From Streptomyces sp. NRRL B-1140 (GTDB lineage: Bacteria; Actinomycetota; Actinomycetes; Streptomycetales; Streptomycetaceae), in assembly GCF_001280065.1 (NCBI RefSeq), contig NZ_LGEA01000120.1:1-29512 (forward strand): a stretch of DNA of 29,512 nt. Reading direction: 5' to 3'. Shown here piece by piece: positions 1-7,092 of the stretch. Numbering within the stretch: position 1 is the stretch's first letter; the number at the start of each line of letters is the position of its first letter. The position numbers and the translations under genes are program-made. The notes under the pieces are model-generated. The model was not told the origin of the DNA and did no database searches. It saw only the letters and a program-made list of their open reading frames with translations.

Positions 1-98
1 ACTTCCTCCACGTCTACAACTACCATCGCTGCCACACCGCACTCGGAGGCCAGCCACCGATCAGCCGTGTGAACAACGCTCCAGGTCAATACACCTAG
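1..98 (+). CDS. IS481-type transposase, C-terminal end (partial, cut by window edge)
   Basis: The open frame enters from the left edge (first whole codon at base 3) and stops at TAG 96-98. It translates to a tail containing YNYHRCHTALGGQPPISRV, the typical end of the DDE integrase core of IS481-family transposases, where YNxxRPHxALGGxxP follows the catalytic glutamate. The enzyme catalyses cut-and-paste movement of its element. Only about 31 residues are visible, so it cannot be told whether the gene is intact. The stop shares the palindrome CTAG with the convergent lacI-type gene, and no terminal inverted repeat is recognisable between the two genes. This may therefore be an old remnant, or an insertion that set the 3' end of the regulator. 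The family call rests on a short motif and is fairly sure. Confidence 0.75.
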   Translation, partial: FLHVYNYHRCHTALGGQPPISRVNNAPGQYT

Positions 99-1144
99 GA
101 AACCCGCGGCACCCCGGAGGACCCCCGCACCATCAGCTCCCCCCGCACCGAGGCGATCCCCCCGGGCGGTGCCTCCTCGCGCCCCATCGCGATCCGCCCG
201 GCGCGGGCCCCGGCCTCGGCCAGCGGCAGCCGCACGGTCGTCAGCGAAGGCACCGCGTCGATGCTGAACGGCAGGTCGTCGAAGCCCGCCACCGACACGT
301 CCTCCGGGATCCGCAGCCCCGAGTCCCGCAGCGCGGCGCACGCGCCCAGTGCCACGGAGTCGTTCGCCGCGACGACCGCCGTCAGTGACGGGTCACGCCG
401 CATCAGCTCCAGCGTGGCCTCGTAGCCGGACCGCCGGTCGTAGCGCCCGTGCACCGTCCAGCGCGGGTCCTCCTCGATGCCGTGCGCGGCCAGCGCGGCC
501 CGGTGCCCCTCCAGCCGGTGCCGTGTGGTCGTCCGCTCCTCCGGGCCCGCGATGTAGCCGAGCCGCCGGTGCCCGAGCCCGATGAGGTGCTCGGTCAGCT
601 CCTGGCCGCCGCCGCGGTTGTCGAAGGTCAGCGCGATCGCCCCGGTGTCCGGCGCCTGCGGCCGTCCGCACAGCACGACCCGCGTCCCGGCCTCGGCCAG
701 CTTGCGCACCTTCGCGTCCATGGCCGCCTTGTGCGGCGCGTCCTCAATCGCACCGCCGGTCAGCACCACGGCCGCCGCCCGCTGCCGCTGCAGCAGCGTG
801 AGGTACGTCAGCTCCCGCTCGGGAGAGCCGCCCGTGTTGCAGACCACCGCGAGCCTCTCCCCGCCCGCCCGGCCGCCCGGACCGCCGATCTCGCCCTGGA
901 TCGCGCTCGCCATGATCCCGAAGAACGGGTCGGCGATGTCGTTCACCAGGATTCCGACCAGGTCGGAGGTGGCGGCGGCCAGGGCGCTCGCGGGCCCGTT
1001 GAGCACATAGTCCAGCTCGTCCACGGCCTTCAGCACCCGCTCGCGGGTGGAGGCCGCCACGGGGTAGTTCCCGTTCAGCACGCGCGACACCGTCGCGGGT
1101 GAGACCTGTGCGCGGGCCGCCACATCCGCCAGGGTCACCGTCAT
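95..1144 (-). CDS. LacI-family transcriptional regulator
   Basis: A 349-residue DNA-binding repressor, the normal length for the family. The N-terminal helix-turn-helix is clear (residues 4-23, TLADVAARAQVSPATVSRVL), followed by the hinge region and a periplasmic-binding-protein-like sensor domain (LVGILVNDIADPFFG at 62-76; AANDSVALGA and VSVAGFDD in the C-terminal half). The ATG at 1144 is chosen because it sits just before the helix-turn-helix; an upstream in-frame start at 1261 would add 39 residues unlike any LacI N-terminus. The gene is divergent from the sugar-enzyme operon at 1478. A LacI-type palindrome lies at 1375-1386, so it most likely represses that operon until a sugar or derivative binds. 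The effector is unknown. The 3' end overlaps the transposase stop by four bases. Confidence 0.93.
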   Translation of the reverse strand: MTVTLADVAARAQVSPATVSRVLNGNYPVAASTRERVLKAVDELDYVLNGPASALAAATSDLVGILVNDIADPFFGIMASAIQGEIGGPGGRAGGERLAVVCNTGGSPERELTYLTLLQRQRAAAVVLTGGAIEDAPHKAAMDAKVRKLAEAGTRVVLCGRPQAPDTGAIALTFDNRGGGQELTEHLIGLGHRRLGYIAGPEERTTTRHRLEGHRAALAAHGIEEDPRWTVHGRYDRRSGYEATLELMRRDPSLTAVVAANDSVALGACAALRDSGLRIPEDVSVAGFDDLPFSIDAVPSLTTVRLPLAEAGARAGRIAMGREEAPPGGIASVRGELMVRGSSGVPRVS

Positions 1145-1199
1145 CTCGTCGTCCTCCGGTCGCGCATCTCGTCTCCGCCCTCCTACACACCCAGACCAC

Positions 1200-1271
1200 T
1201 GGCCATGGTTCCGAGCGGAACAGCAGGTAGACCCCCGCTGCCTCGACGAACCCATGGCCATGGTTCCGAGC
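1200..1271. repeat. 17-bp direct repeat pair upstream of the lacI-type gene
   Basis: TGGCCATGGTTCCGAGC occurs at 1200-1216 and again, identical, at 1255-1271, 55 bases apart start to start. The first copy continues into the dyad GTTCCG-AG-CGGAAC; the second copy does not keep the right arm. The repeat lies just upstream of the leftward regulator gene, so it may be an autoregulatory site or a small local duplication. Confidence 0.6.
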
Positions 1272-1294
1272 AGACCTTAAGCCCCCGACCCCCT

Positions 1295-1316
1295 GTTGTT
1301 CGCCCCCTCGAACAAC
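1295..1316. promoter_or_regulatory. Perfect 8-bp inverted repeat, possible operator
   Basis: Arms GTTGTTCG (1295-1302) and CGAACAAC (1309-1316) are perfect complements around the spacer CCCCCT. The site lies about 20 bases upstream of the likely -35 element of the rightward operon, where an activator or second regulator could bind. The binding protein is unknown. Confidence 0.5.
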
Positions 1317-1333
1317 TCGTCCTGGTCACGGTC

Positions 1334-1363
1334 TTGTCCGGACCGCGGTTCAGAGGCTAGCTT
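1334..1363 (+). promoter_or_regulatory. Candidate promoter of the sugar operon
   Basis: TTGTCC (1334-1339) and TAGCTT (1358-1363) are spaced by 18 bases, a fair match to the major vegetative promoter pattern of Streptomyces. The LacI-type operator begins about 12 bases after the -10 element, where a bound repressor would block transcription. Confidence 0.45.
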
Positions 1364-1374
1364 CTCCCTGTATA

Positions 1375-1386
1375 GAAAGCGCTTGC
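1375..1386. promoter_or_regulatory. LacI-type operator
   Basis: GAAAGCGCTTGC is centred on CG with flanking AAGC/GCTT arms, the classic form of LacI/GalR-family operators in actinobacteria. It sits between the candidate promoter and the first gene of the operon and next to a lacI-type gene, so repression by that product is the natural inference. Confidence 0.65.
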
Positions 1387-1440
1387 TGCATCGCTCACCA
1401 GTCCACGGCCGACTCGACGGGACGCCTGTGAAAGGTGGGG

Positions 1441-1466
1441 CGTACGCGGCGCGACGACCGCGTACG
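1441..1466 (+). promoter_or_regulatory. Leader hairpin directly upstream of the RBS
   Basis: CGTACGCGG (1441-1449) and CCGCGTACG (1458-1466) form a perfect 9-bp stem with an 8-base loop. The stem ends where the AAGGGA ribosome binding site begins (1467-1472), 12 bases from the GTG start at 1478. It could stabilise the mRNA end or tune access to the ribosome; alternatively it is a DNA operator. Confidence 0.5.
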
Positions 1467-1477
1467 AAGGGAACGAC

Positions 1478-2629
1478 GTGACACGCAAGACGGTGCGTAT
1501 CGCCATGAACGGCGTGACCGGGCGCATGGGCTACCGCCAGCACCTGGTCCGCTCCATCCTCGCCCTCCGCGAGCAGGGCGGCCTCGACCTCGGCGACGGC
1601 ACCGTGCTGTGGCCCGAGCCGATCCTGGTCGGCCGCCGCGAGCACGCGCTGAAGGCGCTGGCCGAGCAGCACGGGCTGGAGCACGTCTCCACGGACGTGG
1701 ACGCGGTCCTCGCCGACGAGACGGTCGACATCTACTTCGACGCGCAGGTCACCTCCGCCCGCGAGTCCGCCCTGAAGAAGGCCATCGCGGCCGGCAAGCA
1801 CATCTACACCGAGAAGCCGACCGCCACCGGCCTCGACGGCGCCCTGGAGCTCGCCCGGCTGGCGAACGAGGCCGGCATCAAGCACGGCGTCGTCCAGGAC
1901 AAGCTCTTCCTCCCGGGCCTGCTGAAGCTGAAGCGTCTCATCGACGGCGGCTTCTTCGGCCGGATCCTCTCGATCCGCGGCGAGTTCGGCTACTGGGTCT
2001 TCGAGGGCGACTGGCAGACCGCCCAGCGCCCCTCCTGGAACTACCGCGCCGAAGACGGCGGCGGCATCGTCGTCGACATGTTCCCGCACTGGGAGTACGT
2101 GCTGCACGAGCTGTTCGGCCGGGTGAAGTCCGTCCAGGCGCTCACCGCCACGCACATCCCGCAGCGCTGGGACGAGAACGACAAGCCCTACGACGCCACG
2201 GCCGACGACGCCGCCTACGGCGTCTTCGAGCTGGAGGGCGGCGCCATCGCCCAGATCAACTCCTCCTGGGCCGTCCGCGTCAACCGCGACGAACTGGTGG
2301 AGTTCCAGGTCGACGGCACCGAGGGCTCCGCGGTGGCGGGCCTGCGCAACTGCCGCGTCCAGCACCGCAGCGCCACCCCCAAGCCGGTCTGGAACCCGGA
2401 CATCCCCGCCACGGAGGTCTTCCGCGACCAGTGGCAGGAGGTCCCGGACAACACCGAGTTCGACAACGGCTTCAAGGCCCAGTGGGAGCTGTTCCTCAAG
2501 CACGTCTACGCCGACGCCCCCTACCACTGGGACCTGCTGGCCGGTGCCCGCGGTGTGCAGCTGGCCGAGCTGGGCCTGAAGTCCTCGGCCGAGGGCCGCC
2601 GCCTCGACGTCCCGGAGATCTCGCTGTGA
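1478..2629 (+). CDS. Gfo/Idh/MocA-family oxidoreductase
   Basis: A 383-residue NAD(P)-dependent sugar or polyol dehydrogenase of the glucose-fructose oxidoreductase/inositol dehydrogenase family. The N-terminal Rossmann fold has a GxxGxxG loop (residues 12-18, IAMNGVTGRMG from 8), the family EKP motif is at 112-114 in HIYTEKPTATG, and the C-terminal domain carries GGGIVVDMFPHWEY (194-207) with D200 and H204 in the usual catalytic positions. GTG 1478 is preceded by AAGGGA at 1467-1472. It is the first gene of a three-gene operon, and its stop overlaps the next start (GTGA). Together with an isomerase/epimerase and an aldolase-like protein it probably oxidises a sugar, glycoside or inositol-like substrate. 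The actual substrate cannot be read from sequence. The family call is firm. Confidence 0.92.
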   Translation: MTRKTVRIAMNGVTGRMGYRQHLVRSILALREQGGLDLGDGTVLWPEPILVGRREHALKALAEQHGLEHVSTDVDAVLADETVDIYFDAQVTSARESALKKAIAAGKHIYTEKPTATGLDGALELARLANEAGIKHGVVQDKLFLPGLLKLKRLIDGGFFGRILSIRGEFGYWVFEGDWQTAQRPSWNYRAEDGGGIVVDMFPHWEYVLHELFGRVKSVQALTATHIPQRWDENDKPYDATADDAAYGVFELEGGAIAQINSSWAVRVNRDELVEFQVDGTEGSAVAGLRNCRVQHRSATPKPVWNPDIPATEVFRDQWQEVPDNTEFDNGFKAQWELFLKHVYADAPYHWDLLAGARGVQLAELGLKSSAEGRRLDVPEISL

Positions 2630-3780
2630 CGATCCGACTCCCCGGCCCCGCAGGGGCGCTGCGGACCTACGAGCCGCGCACCGAGCCCCTGGCGGTGACG
2701 CCCGGCACGCCCTTCACCTCCCGCACGGTCTTCTCGGCCGCGCATGTCGTGGCCGACCCGTTCGCGGACGTCTCCCCCGACTCGCCCGCCGCCGTCGACT
2801 GGGACCTGACCCTCGCCTTCCGCCGCCACCTGTGGTCGCACGGGCTGGGCGTCGCCGAGGCCATGGACACCGCCCAGCGCGGCATGGGCCTGGACTGGGC
2901 GGGCGCGGCCGAACTGATCCGCCGCAGCGCCGCCGAGGCCAAGGCGGTGGGCGGTCTGATCGCCTGCGGTGTCGGCACCGACCAGCTGACCGGCCCCGCG
3001 CCCCTCGCCGAGGTCCGCGCGGCCTACGAGGAGCAGCTCGCCCTCGTGGAGGAGTCCGGCGCGCAGGCCATCCTGATGGCCTCCCGGGCACTCGCGGCGG
3101 CGGCCTCCGGCCCCGAGGACTACCTGGAGGTCTACGGCCACCTGCTGCGCCAGGCCTCCGAGCCGGTGATCCTGCACTGGCTCGGCCCGATGTTCGACCC
3201 GGCGCTGGAGGGCTACTGGGGCTCGTCCGACCTGGACGCGGCGACGGACACGTTCCTGGAGGTGATCGCCGCCCACCCGGACAAGGTCGACGGCATCAAG
3301 GTCTCGCTCCTGGAGGCCCGGCGCGAGATCGACATCCGCCGCCGGCTCCCGCAGGGCGTGCGCTGCTACACCGGCGACGACTTCAACTACCCCGAGCTGA
3401 TCGCGGGCGACGAGCAGGGCTTCAGTCACGCGCTGCTCGGCATCTTCGACCCGCTCGGCCCGCTGGCGGCCGAGGCGGTCCAGGTCCTGGACACGGGCGA
3501 CAGGAAGGGCTTCCGCGAACTGCTGGACCCCACGGTCGAGCTCTCCCGCCACCTCTTCCAGGCCCCGACCCGCTTCTACAAGACGGGGGTCGTCTTCCTC
3601 GCCTGGCTCGCGGACCACCAGCCGCACTTCACGATGGTCGGCGGCCTGCAGTCGGCCCGCTCGCTGCCGCATCTGGCGAAGGCGTACGAACTGGCCGACG
3701 GACTCGGGCTGTTCCCCGACCCGAAGCTGGCGGAGGAACGGATGAAGACACTGCTGAGCGTGTACGGGGTGAACCAGTGA
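2626..3780 (+). CDS. DUF993 protein, dihydrodipicolinate synthase/aldolase-like
   Basis: A 384-residue protein that I recognise as the DUF993 family, a TIM-barrel group related to dihydrodipicolinate synthase and N-acetylneuraminate lyase. K225 in DGIKVSLLE aligns with the Schiff-base lysine of class I aldolases of that superfamily (GIKE motif), so a retro-aldol or lyase step through an imine is plausible. Where DHDPS enzymes carry a tyrosine motif, this protein has ILHWLGPMFDP. The GTG at 2626 overlaps the upstream stop as GTGA, with GGAG 8 bases before it, and its own stop overlaps the next GTG in the same way. Coupling to a dehydrogenase and an epimerase suggests it cleaves the oxidised sugar. 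No reaction is known to me for this family, so the function is inferred. Confidence 0.8.
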   Translation: MTIRLPGPAGALRTYEPRTEPLAVTPGTPFTSRTVFSAAHVVADPFADVSPDSPAAVDWDLTLAFRRHLWSHGLGVAEAMDTAQRGMGLDWAGAAELIRRSAAEAKAVGGLIACGVGTDQLTGPAPLAEVRAAYEEQLALVEESGAQAILMASRALAAAASGPEDYLEVYGHLLRQASEPVILHWLGPMFDPALEGYWGSSDLDAATDTFLEVIAAHPDKVDGIKVSLLEARREIDIRRRLPQGVRCYTGDDFNYPELIAGDEQGFSHALLGIFDPLGPLAAEAVQVLDTGDRKGFRELLDPTVELSRHLFQAPTRFYKTGVVFLAWLADHQPHFTMVGGLQSARSLPHLAKAYELADGLGLFPDPKLAEERMKTLLSVYGVNQ

Positions 3781-4610
3781 GCGGGTCGCTGGAGCGCTTC
3801 TCCATCAACCAGATGACGGTGAAGCAGCTGTCGTTGCCGGAACTGGCCGACGGCTGTAACCGGCTGGGCATCCGCAACGTGGGGCTCTGGCGCGAGCCGG
3901 TGCAGGCGCACGGCCTGGAGGCCACGGCCAAGCTGGTCCGGGACGCCGGGCTGACGGTGACGACACTGTGCCGGGGCGGCTTCTTCACGGCGATCGATCC
4001 GGCGGAGCGTGCCGAGGCCCTGGCGGACAACCGCCGTGCGATCGACGAGGCGGCGGCCCTGGGCACGGACACCCTGGTCCTGGTCTCGGGCGGTCTGCCC
4101 GCCGGCTCCAAGGACCTGCACGGCGCCCGGGAGCGCATCGCGGACGCCCTGGCGGAACTGGGCCCGTACGCGCAGCGGCACGGCGTCCGCCTGGCCATCG
4201 AGCCGCTGCACCCCATGTACGCCGCGGACCGCTGCGTGGTGTCGACCCTGGCGCAGGCCCTGGACATCGCCGAGCGTTTCCCGGCGGACCAGGTCGGTGT
4301 CACGGTGGACACGTACCACATCTGGTGGGACGACACCGCGCCCGCGCAGATCGCCCGGGCCGGTGCGGGCGGGCGCATCCACACCTTCCAGCTCGCCGAC
4401 TGGACGACTCCTCTCCCGGAGGGCGTTCTCACCGGTCGCGGCCAGATCGGTGACGGGTCCATCGACATGCGGGAGTGGCAGGACCACGTCGAGGCGGCCG
4501 GTTACACCGGTGCCATCGAGGTGGAGCTGTTCAACGACGTCCTGTGGGCACGGGACGGCCAGGAGGTCCTGGCCGAGACGGCGAAGAGGTTCACCGAGCA
4601 CACCCGCTGA
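3777..4610 (+). CDS. Sugar phosphate isomerase/epimerase (AP-endonuclease-2 TIM-barrel family)
   Basis: A 277-residue xylose-isomerase-like TIM barrel. Likely divalent-metal ligands are E142 (LAIEPLHP), D178 and H181 (TVDTYHIWWD), and a glutamate in AIEVELFND near residue 250. HTFQLADW at 202-209 also matches the family (IolE, IolI and hydroxypyruvate isomerase relatives). Members interconvert keto and enol forms or dehydrate keto-inositols and keto-sugars. The GTG at 3777 overlaps the DUF993 stop (GTGA), so translation is probably coupled. It is the last gene of the operon, followed 23 bases later by a strong hairpin. With the Gfo/Idh/MocA enzyme it forms a common dehydrogenase-isomerase pairing. 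The substrate is unassigned. Confidence 0.88.
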   Translation: MSGSLERFSINQMTVKQLSLPELADGCNRLGIRNVGLWREPVQAHGLEATAKLVRDAGLTVTTLCRGGFFTAIDPAERAEALADNRRAIDEAAALGTDTLVLVSGGLPAGSKDLHGARERIADALAELGPYAQRHGVRLAIEPLHPMYAADRCVVSTLAQALDIAERFPADQVGVTVDTYHIWWDDTAPAQIARAGAGGRIHTFQLADWTTPLPEGVLTGRGQIGDGSIDMREWQDHVEAAGYTGAIEVELFNDVLWARDGQEVLAETAKRFTEHTR

Positions 4611-4632
4611 CCCGGCTCCCCGCCAGGCCGCC

Positions 4633-4661
4633 GCCCCGCCCCGCCGATCAGGGGGCGGGGC
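4633..4661 (+). terminator. Strong hairpin terminator of the sugar operon
   Basis: GCCCCGCCCC (4633-4642) pairs perfectly with GGGGCGGGGC (4652-4661) around a 9-base loop, 23 bases after the last stop codon. There is no U-tract, which is usual for Streptomyces terminators. Confidence 0.75.
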
Positions 4662-4684
4662 AGCGGAATGTCCGGGCCCGCCCG

Positions 4685-4799
4685 CCGGGTGGAACAGGGC
4701 GGCGAGTGCAGGGCACCACACAGCCGGGGTGCAGGGCGGCGGGTGCGGGGCACCACGCGGCCGGGGGTGCAGGGCGACGGGTGCCGGGGGGCCGCGCCG
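4685..4799. repeat. Imperfect GC-rich tandem repeat, about 3 copies of 37-39 bp
   Basis: Three units lie end to end at 4685-4723, 4724-4760 and 4761-4799, each starting CCGGG(G)(G)TG and continuing with CAGGGCGrCGrGTGC. A partial fourth unit begins near 4800 (TCCGGATGCAG). The array fills the gap between the operon terminator and the next gene. There is no unique spacer, so it is not CRISPR. Confidence 0.65.
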
Positions 4800-4899
4800 C
4801 TCCGGATGCAGCCGCTCCCCGGGCGTGACACGCTTTTCCCAAGGACTCGGCCGGTCGCAGTGCTCTTCCTTCCCCTCGCCCTGATTCGAAAGAGCAGCC

Positions 4900-6084
4900 A
4901 TGGCTGACTTCCTCGTCAACACCACCAAGTCCGGCGACCAGCTCCAGCCCGCCGTCGACGCCCTGTTCGGCACGCAGTTCCTGGAGTTGTGGTCGGACGA
5001 GAGCGACTTCGTCATCAAGGGCCAGTTCCTCGGCGACGACGGCGACAAGCTGGGGGACGAGTTCGCGGTCAGTACGCAGCCGGCGGACGGACCGGGGGTG
5101 CGGCCGCTGTGGCCGTCCGTGCTGTCCGCGGGGATCAGCGGCCAGTTCGCCGTATGGCTGGAGACCCCGTTCGGCACGCCGGGCCCCAGCCCCTGCGTGA
5201 AACTCCAGCGGTTCACCGAGGGCCGGAAGTCCGGTCCCGCGATGCTGGTCACCGAGGACGCGGATCCGCAGGTCAGGCCGTGCCTCGCGTTCATGATCGA
5301 CGGTGGTGTGCTGGTCACCTGGGCGAGCCGGCGGCCCGACCGGCGCATCCGCGCGCGGCGCTTCCACGCCGACGGCGGCCCGGCGACACCGGAGTTCACG
5401 GTCAGCACCACCGAGGGCTTCCACGAGAAGCCCGCCGCCTCGATCCTCACCAACGGCAATGTGGTCGTGGCCTGGTCGACGGACCCCTCGTCGGTCGGGG
5501 GCGGCCGACTCACCCTGCGGTTCTTCGACTTCGAGGGCAACCCGCTGGGCGGGGAGATCCAGCCGGACGTCGGCGGCTTCACCGGGGTCAACGCGATCAC
5601 CCTGCTCGACAGCGGGCGCTTCGTCGTCGCGCACATCGAGGGCATCCAGCCCAGCGACCTGGGCAAACCGCAGACGACGGTGGCCGCGAGCATCTTCCAG
5701 CCGGACGGCACGGAGACCTTCGACATCACGGCCGGGAACCCCAGGGGTGTCACCCGGAGCTCCCCGGCCCTGTCCCGGCTGCCGAACGGACGCTTCCTGA
5801 TGGCGTGGGTCGAGGAGAGCGCGGACACGCACGACACCGTGCCGACGGTGATGGCCAAGGTCTGCTCGGAGAGCCAGGGTTCACTAGGCGACCCGGTGCG
5901 GGTCAGCACGGCGGACCCCGGGCAGCGCTCCCACACCTGCGCCGCGACGGCCTTCGGCAACGGCCCCGAGAGCGTGCTGATCACCTGGGACGACGACAGC
6001 CACCTGGACGGCGACACGGGCTTCGGCGTACGGGCCCGCACGTTCCACGTCAGCCCGCCCGGGATGCTGGTCGAGGCGTCCTGA
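4900..6084 (+). CDS. Hypothetical protein built of beta-propeller-like repeats
   Basis: A 394-residue protein that I cannot assign to a named family. About six or seven degenerate repeats of 50-60 residues follow the pattern: hydrophobic stretch, NGxxxVAW or similar, then (I/L)xxRxFxxxGxPxxxE. Examples are GGVLVTWASRRPDRRIRARRF, GNVVVAWSTD...LTLRFFDFEGNPLGGE, GRFVVAHIEG and GRFLMAWVEE. Similar modules occur in large secreted or calcium-binding bacterial proteins and probably fold as propeller blades. There is no signal peptide or membrane segment. The ATG at 4900 has only a weak AGAG ribosome site. Its 3' end overlaps the convergent exporter gene by 35 bases. A role in binding or a scaffold is possible, but nothing in the context indicates it. 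Confidence 0.75.
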   Translation: MADFLVNTTKSGDQLQPAVDALFGTQFLELWSDESDFVIKGQFLGDDGDKLGDEFAVSTQPADGPGVRPLWPSVLSAGISGQFAVWLETPFGTPGPSPCVKLQRFTEGRKSGPAMLVTEDADPQVRPCLAFMIDGGVLVTWASRRPDRRIRARRFHADGGPATPEFTVSTTEGFHEKPAASILTNGNVVVAWSTDPSSVGGGRLTLRFFDFEGNPLGGEIQPDVGGFTGVNAITLLDSGRFVVAHIEGIQPSDLGKPQTTVAASIFQPDGTETFDITAGNPRGVTRSSPALSRLPNGRFLMAWVEESADTHDTVPTVMAKVCSESQGSLGDPVRVSTADPGQRSHTCAATAFGNGPESVLITWDDDSHLDGDTGFGVRARTFHVSPPGMLVEAS

Positions 6085-6979
6085 CGACGGTCGCCGCCGG
6101 GTCCGCGGCAACCCCGAGTGTGGTGCGGCGCGGGGTCAGGGACGCCAGACCCACTCCGCCCACCAGCAGGGCCGCCGCGCACCACCGCAGCGGGCTCACC
6201 GGCTCGCCCAGGAACAGGAACGCCGACGACATGCCGAAGACCGGGACCAGGAGGGAGAACGGGGCCACCGTGGAGGCGGGGTGGTGGCGCAGGAGGAAAC
6301 CCCACGCGCCGAAACCGAAGACGGTGGTGATCCAGGCGACGTAGAGGACGGTGCCGGCGCCCTGCCAGTCCAGGGCGCGCAGGGCCGCCAGGTCGCGTGC
6401 GGGGCCCTCCGTGAGGAGGGAGAGGGCCAGCAGGGGGAGGACCGGGACCGTGCTGACCCAGACCATGAAGTTCAGGGCGTCGGGCGGGGCCGCCTTGCGG
6501 GTGAGGACGTTCGACGCGCCCCAGCACGCCGCCGCCCCGACGACCAGGGCGAACGCGCCGAGCGGGCCGGAGGTGCCCTCGTCCACGGCCGCCACGGTGA
6601 TGCCGGCCAGGGCGATCAGCATGCCCAGCAGACGGACGCGGGAGGGCCGTTCGCCCAGGGTCAGCGCCGCGACGGCCGCCGTGAACACGGCCTGGATCTG
6701 CAGGACCAGGGAGGACAGGCCGGCCGGCATGCCCGCGTCCATGCCGACGAAGAGCAGGCCGAACTTCGCCACGCCGAGGACCAGGCCGACCGCCACGATC
6801 CACTTCCAGGGCACCTTCGGGCGGCCCACGAGGAACACCGCCGGGAGCGCCGCCGCGAGGAAACGCAGGGCGGAGAAGAGCAGGGGCGGGAAGTGGTCCA
6901 GGCCGATCTCGATGACCGTGAAGTTGACGCCCCAGACGGCGGCGACCAGGACGGCGAGAGCGAGGTGTGACGGGCGCAT
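6050..6979 (-). CDS. EamA-family (DMT superfamily) exporter
   Basis: A 309-residue membrane protein with about ten hydrophobic helices in two EamA repeats. It starts MRPSHLALAVLVAAVWGVNF, the typical first helix with the WGxNF motif, and the second repeat contains CWGASNVLTRKAAPP near mid-protein. Members are inner-membrane exporters of metabolites such as amino acids, cysteine pathway intermediates or purines. The gene is divergent from a LysR-type regulator with a single 113-base promoter region, the usual arrangement for a substrate-induced exporter. The ATG at 6979 is the clear N-terminus of helix 1, although the upstream ribosome site is poor. The 3' end overlaps the end of the neighbouring repeat protein. 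The substrate is unknown. Confidence 0.92.
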   Translation of the reverse strand: MRPSHLALAVLVAAVWGVNFTVIEIGLDHFPPLLFSALRFLAAALPAVFLVGRPKVPWKWIVAVGLVLGVAKFGLLFVGMDAGMPAGLSSLVLQIQAVFTAAVAALTLGERPSRVRLLGMLIALAGITVAAVDEGTSGPLGAFALVVGAAACWGASNVLTRKAAPPDALNFMVWVSTVPVLPLLALSLLTEGPARDLAALRALDWQGAGTVLYVAWITTVFGFGAWGFLLRHHPASTVAPFSLLVPVFGMSSAFLFLGEPVSPLRWCAAALLVGGVGLASLTPRRTTLGVAADPAATVVRTPRPASRAG

Positions 6980-7023
6980 GCCGTGAGCATCGCCCTGGAC
7001 GACCGTGAAGCACCAGCGAGGAT

Positions 7024-7045
7024 TGCTGCATGGTTGGATGAAGCA
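7024..7045. promoter_or_regulatory. LysR-type dyad between exporter and regulator
   Basis: TGCTGCAT (7024-7031) and ATGAAGCA (7038-7045) form an 8-bp inverted repeat with one mismatch around a 6-base spacer, and contain the LysR T-N11-A pattern. A further TGAAGCA half-site occurs near 7003-7009. The site is 48 bases from the regulator start and 45 from the exporter start. Confidence 0.6.
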
Positions 7046-7092
7046 TCGCTCAACGAACCATGAGTGGCCCGCTCAGCAAGGAAGGGACCCCC

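Larger units (their letters stand above)
1145..1477. other. Divergent intergenic control region (lacI-type gene / sugar operon)
   Basis: These 333 bases hold no convincing gene but are dense in symmetric elements. They contain two copies of a 17-base direct repeat (1200-1216, 1255-1271), a 14-base near-palindrome GTTCCGAGCGGAAC at 1208-1221, an 8-bp dyad at 1295-1316, a promoter-like pair at 1334-1363, a LacI-type operator at 1375-1386, and a 9-bp hairpin at 1441-1466 just before the ribosome binding site. Confidence 0.7.

Noticed and set aside
4685..4799. Possible CRISPR array
   Set aside because: Units are directly adjacent and imperfect, with no unique spacers and no cas genes in the window.
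3576..7046. 1156-residue minus-strand open frame
   Set aside because: It runs across four better-supported genes in other frames and has no coherent domain; long antisense frames are normal in high-GC DNA.
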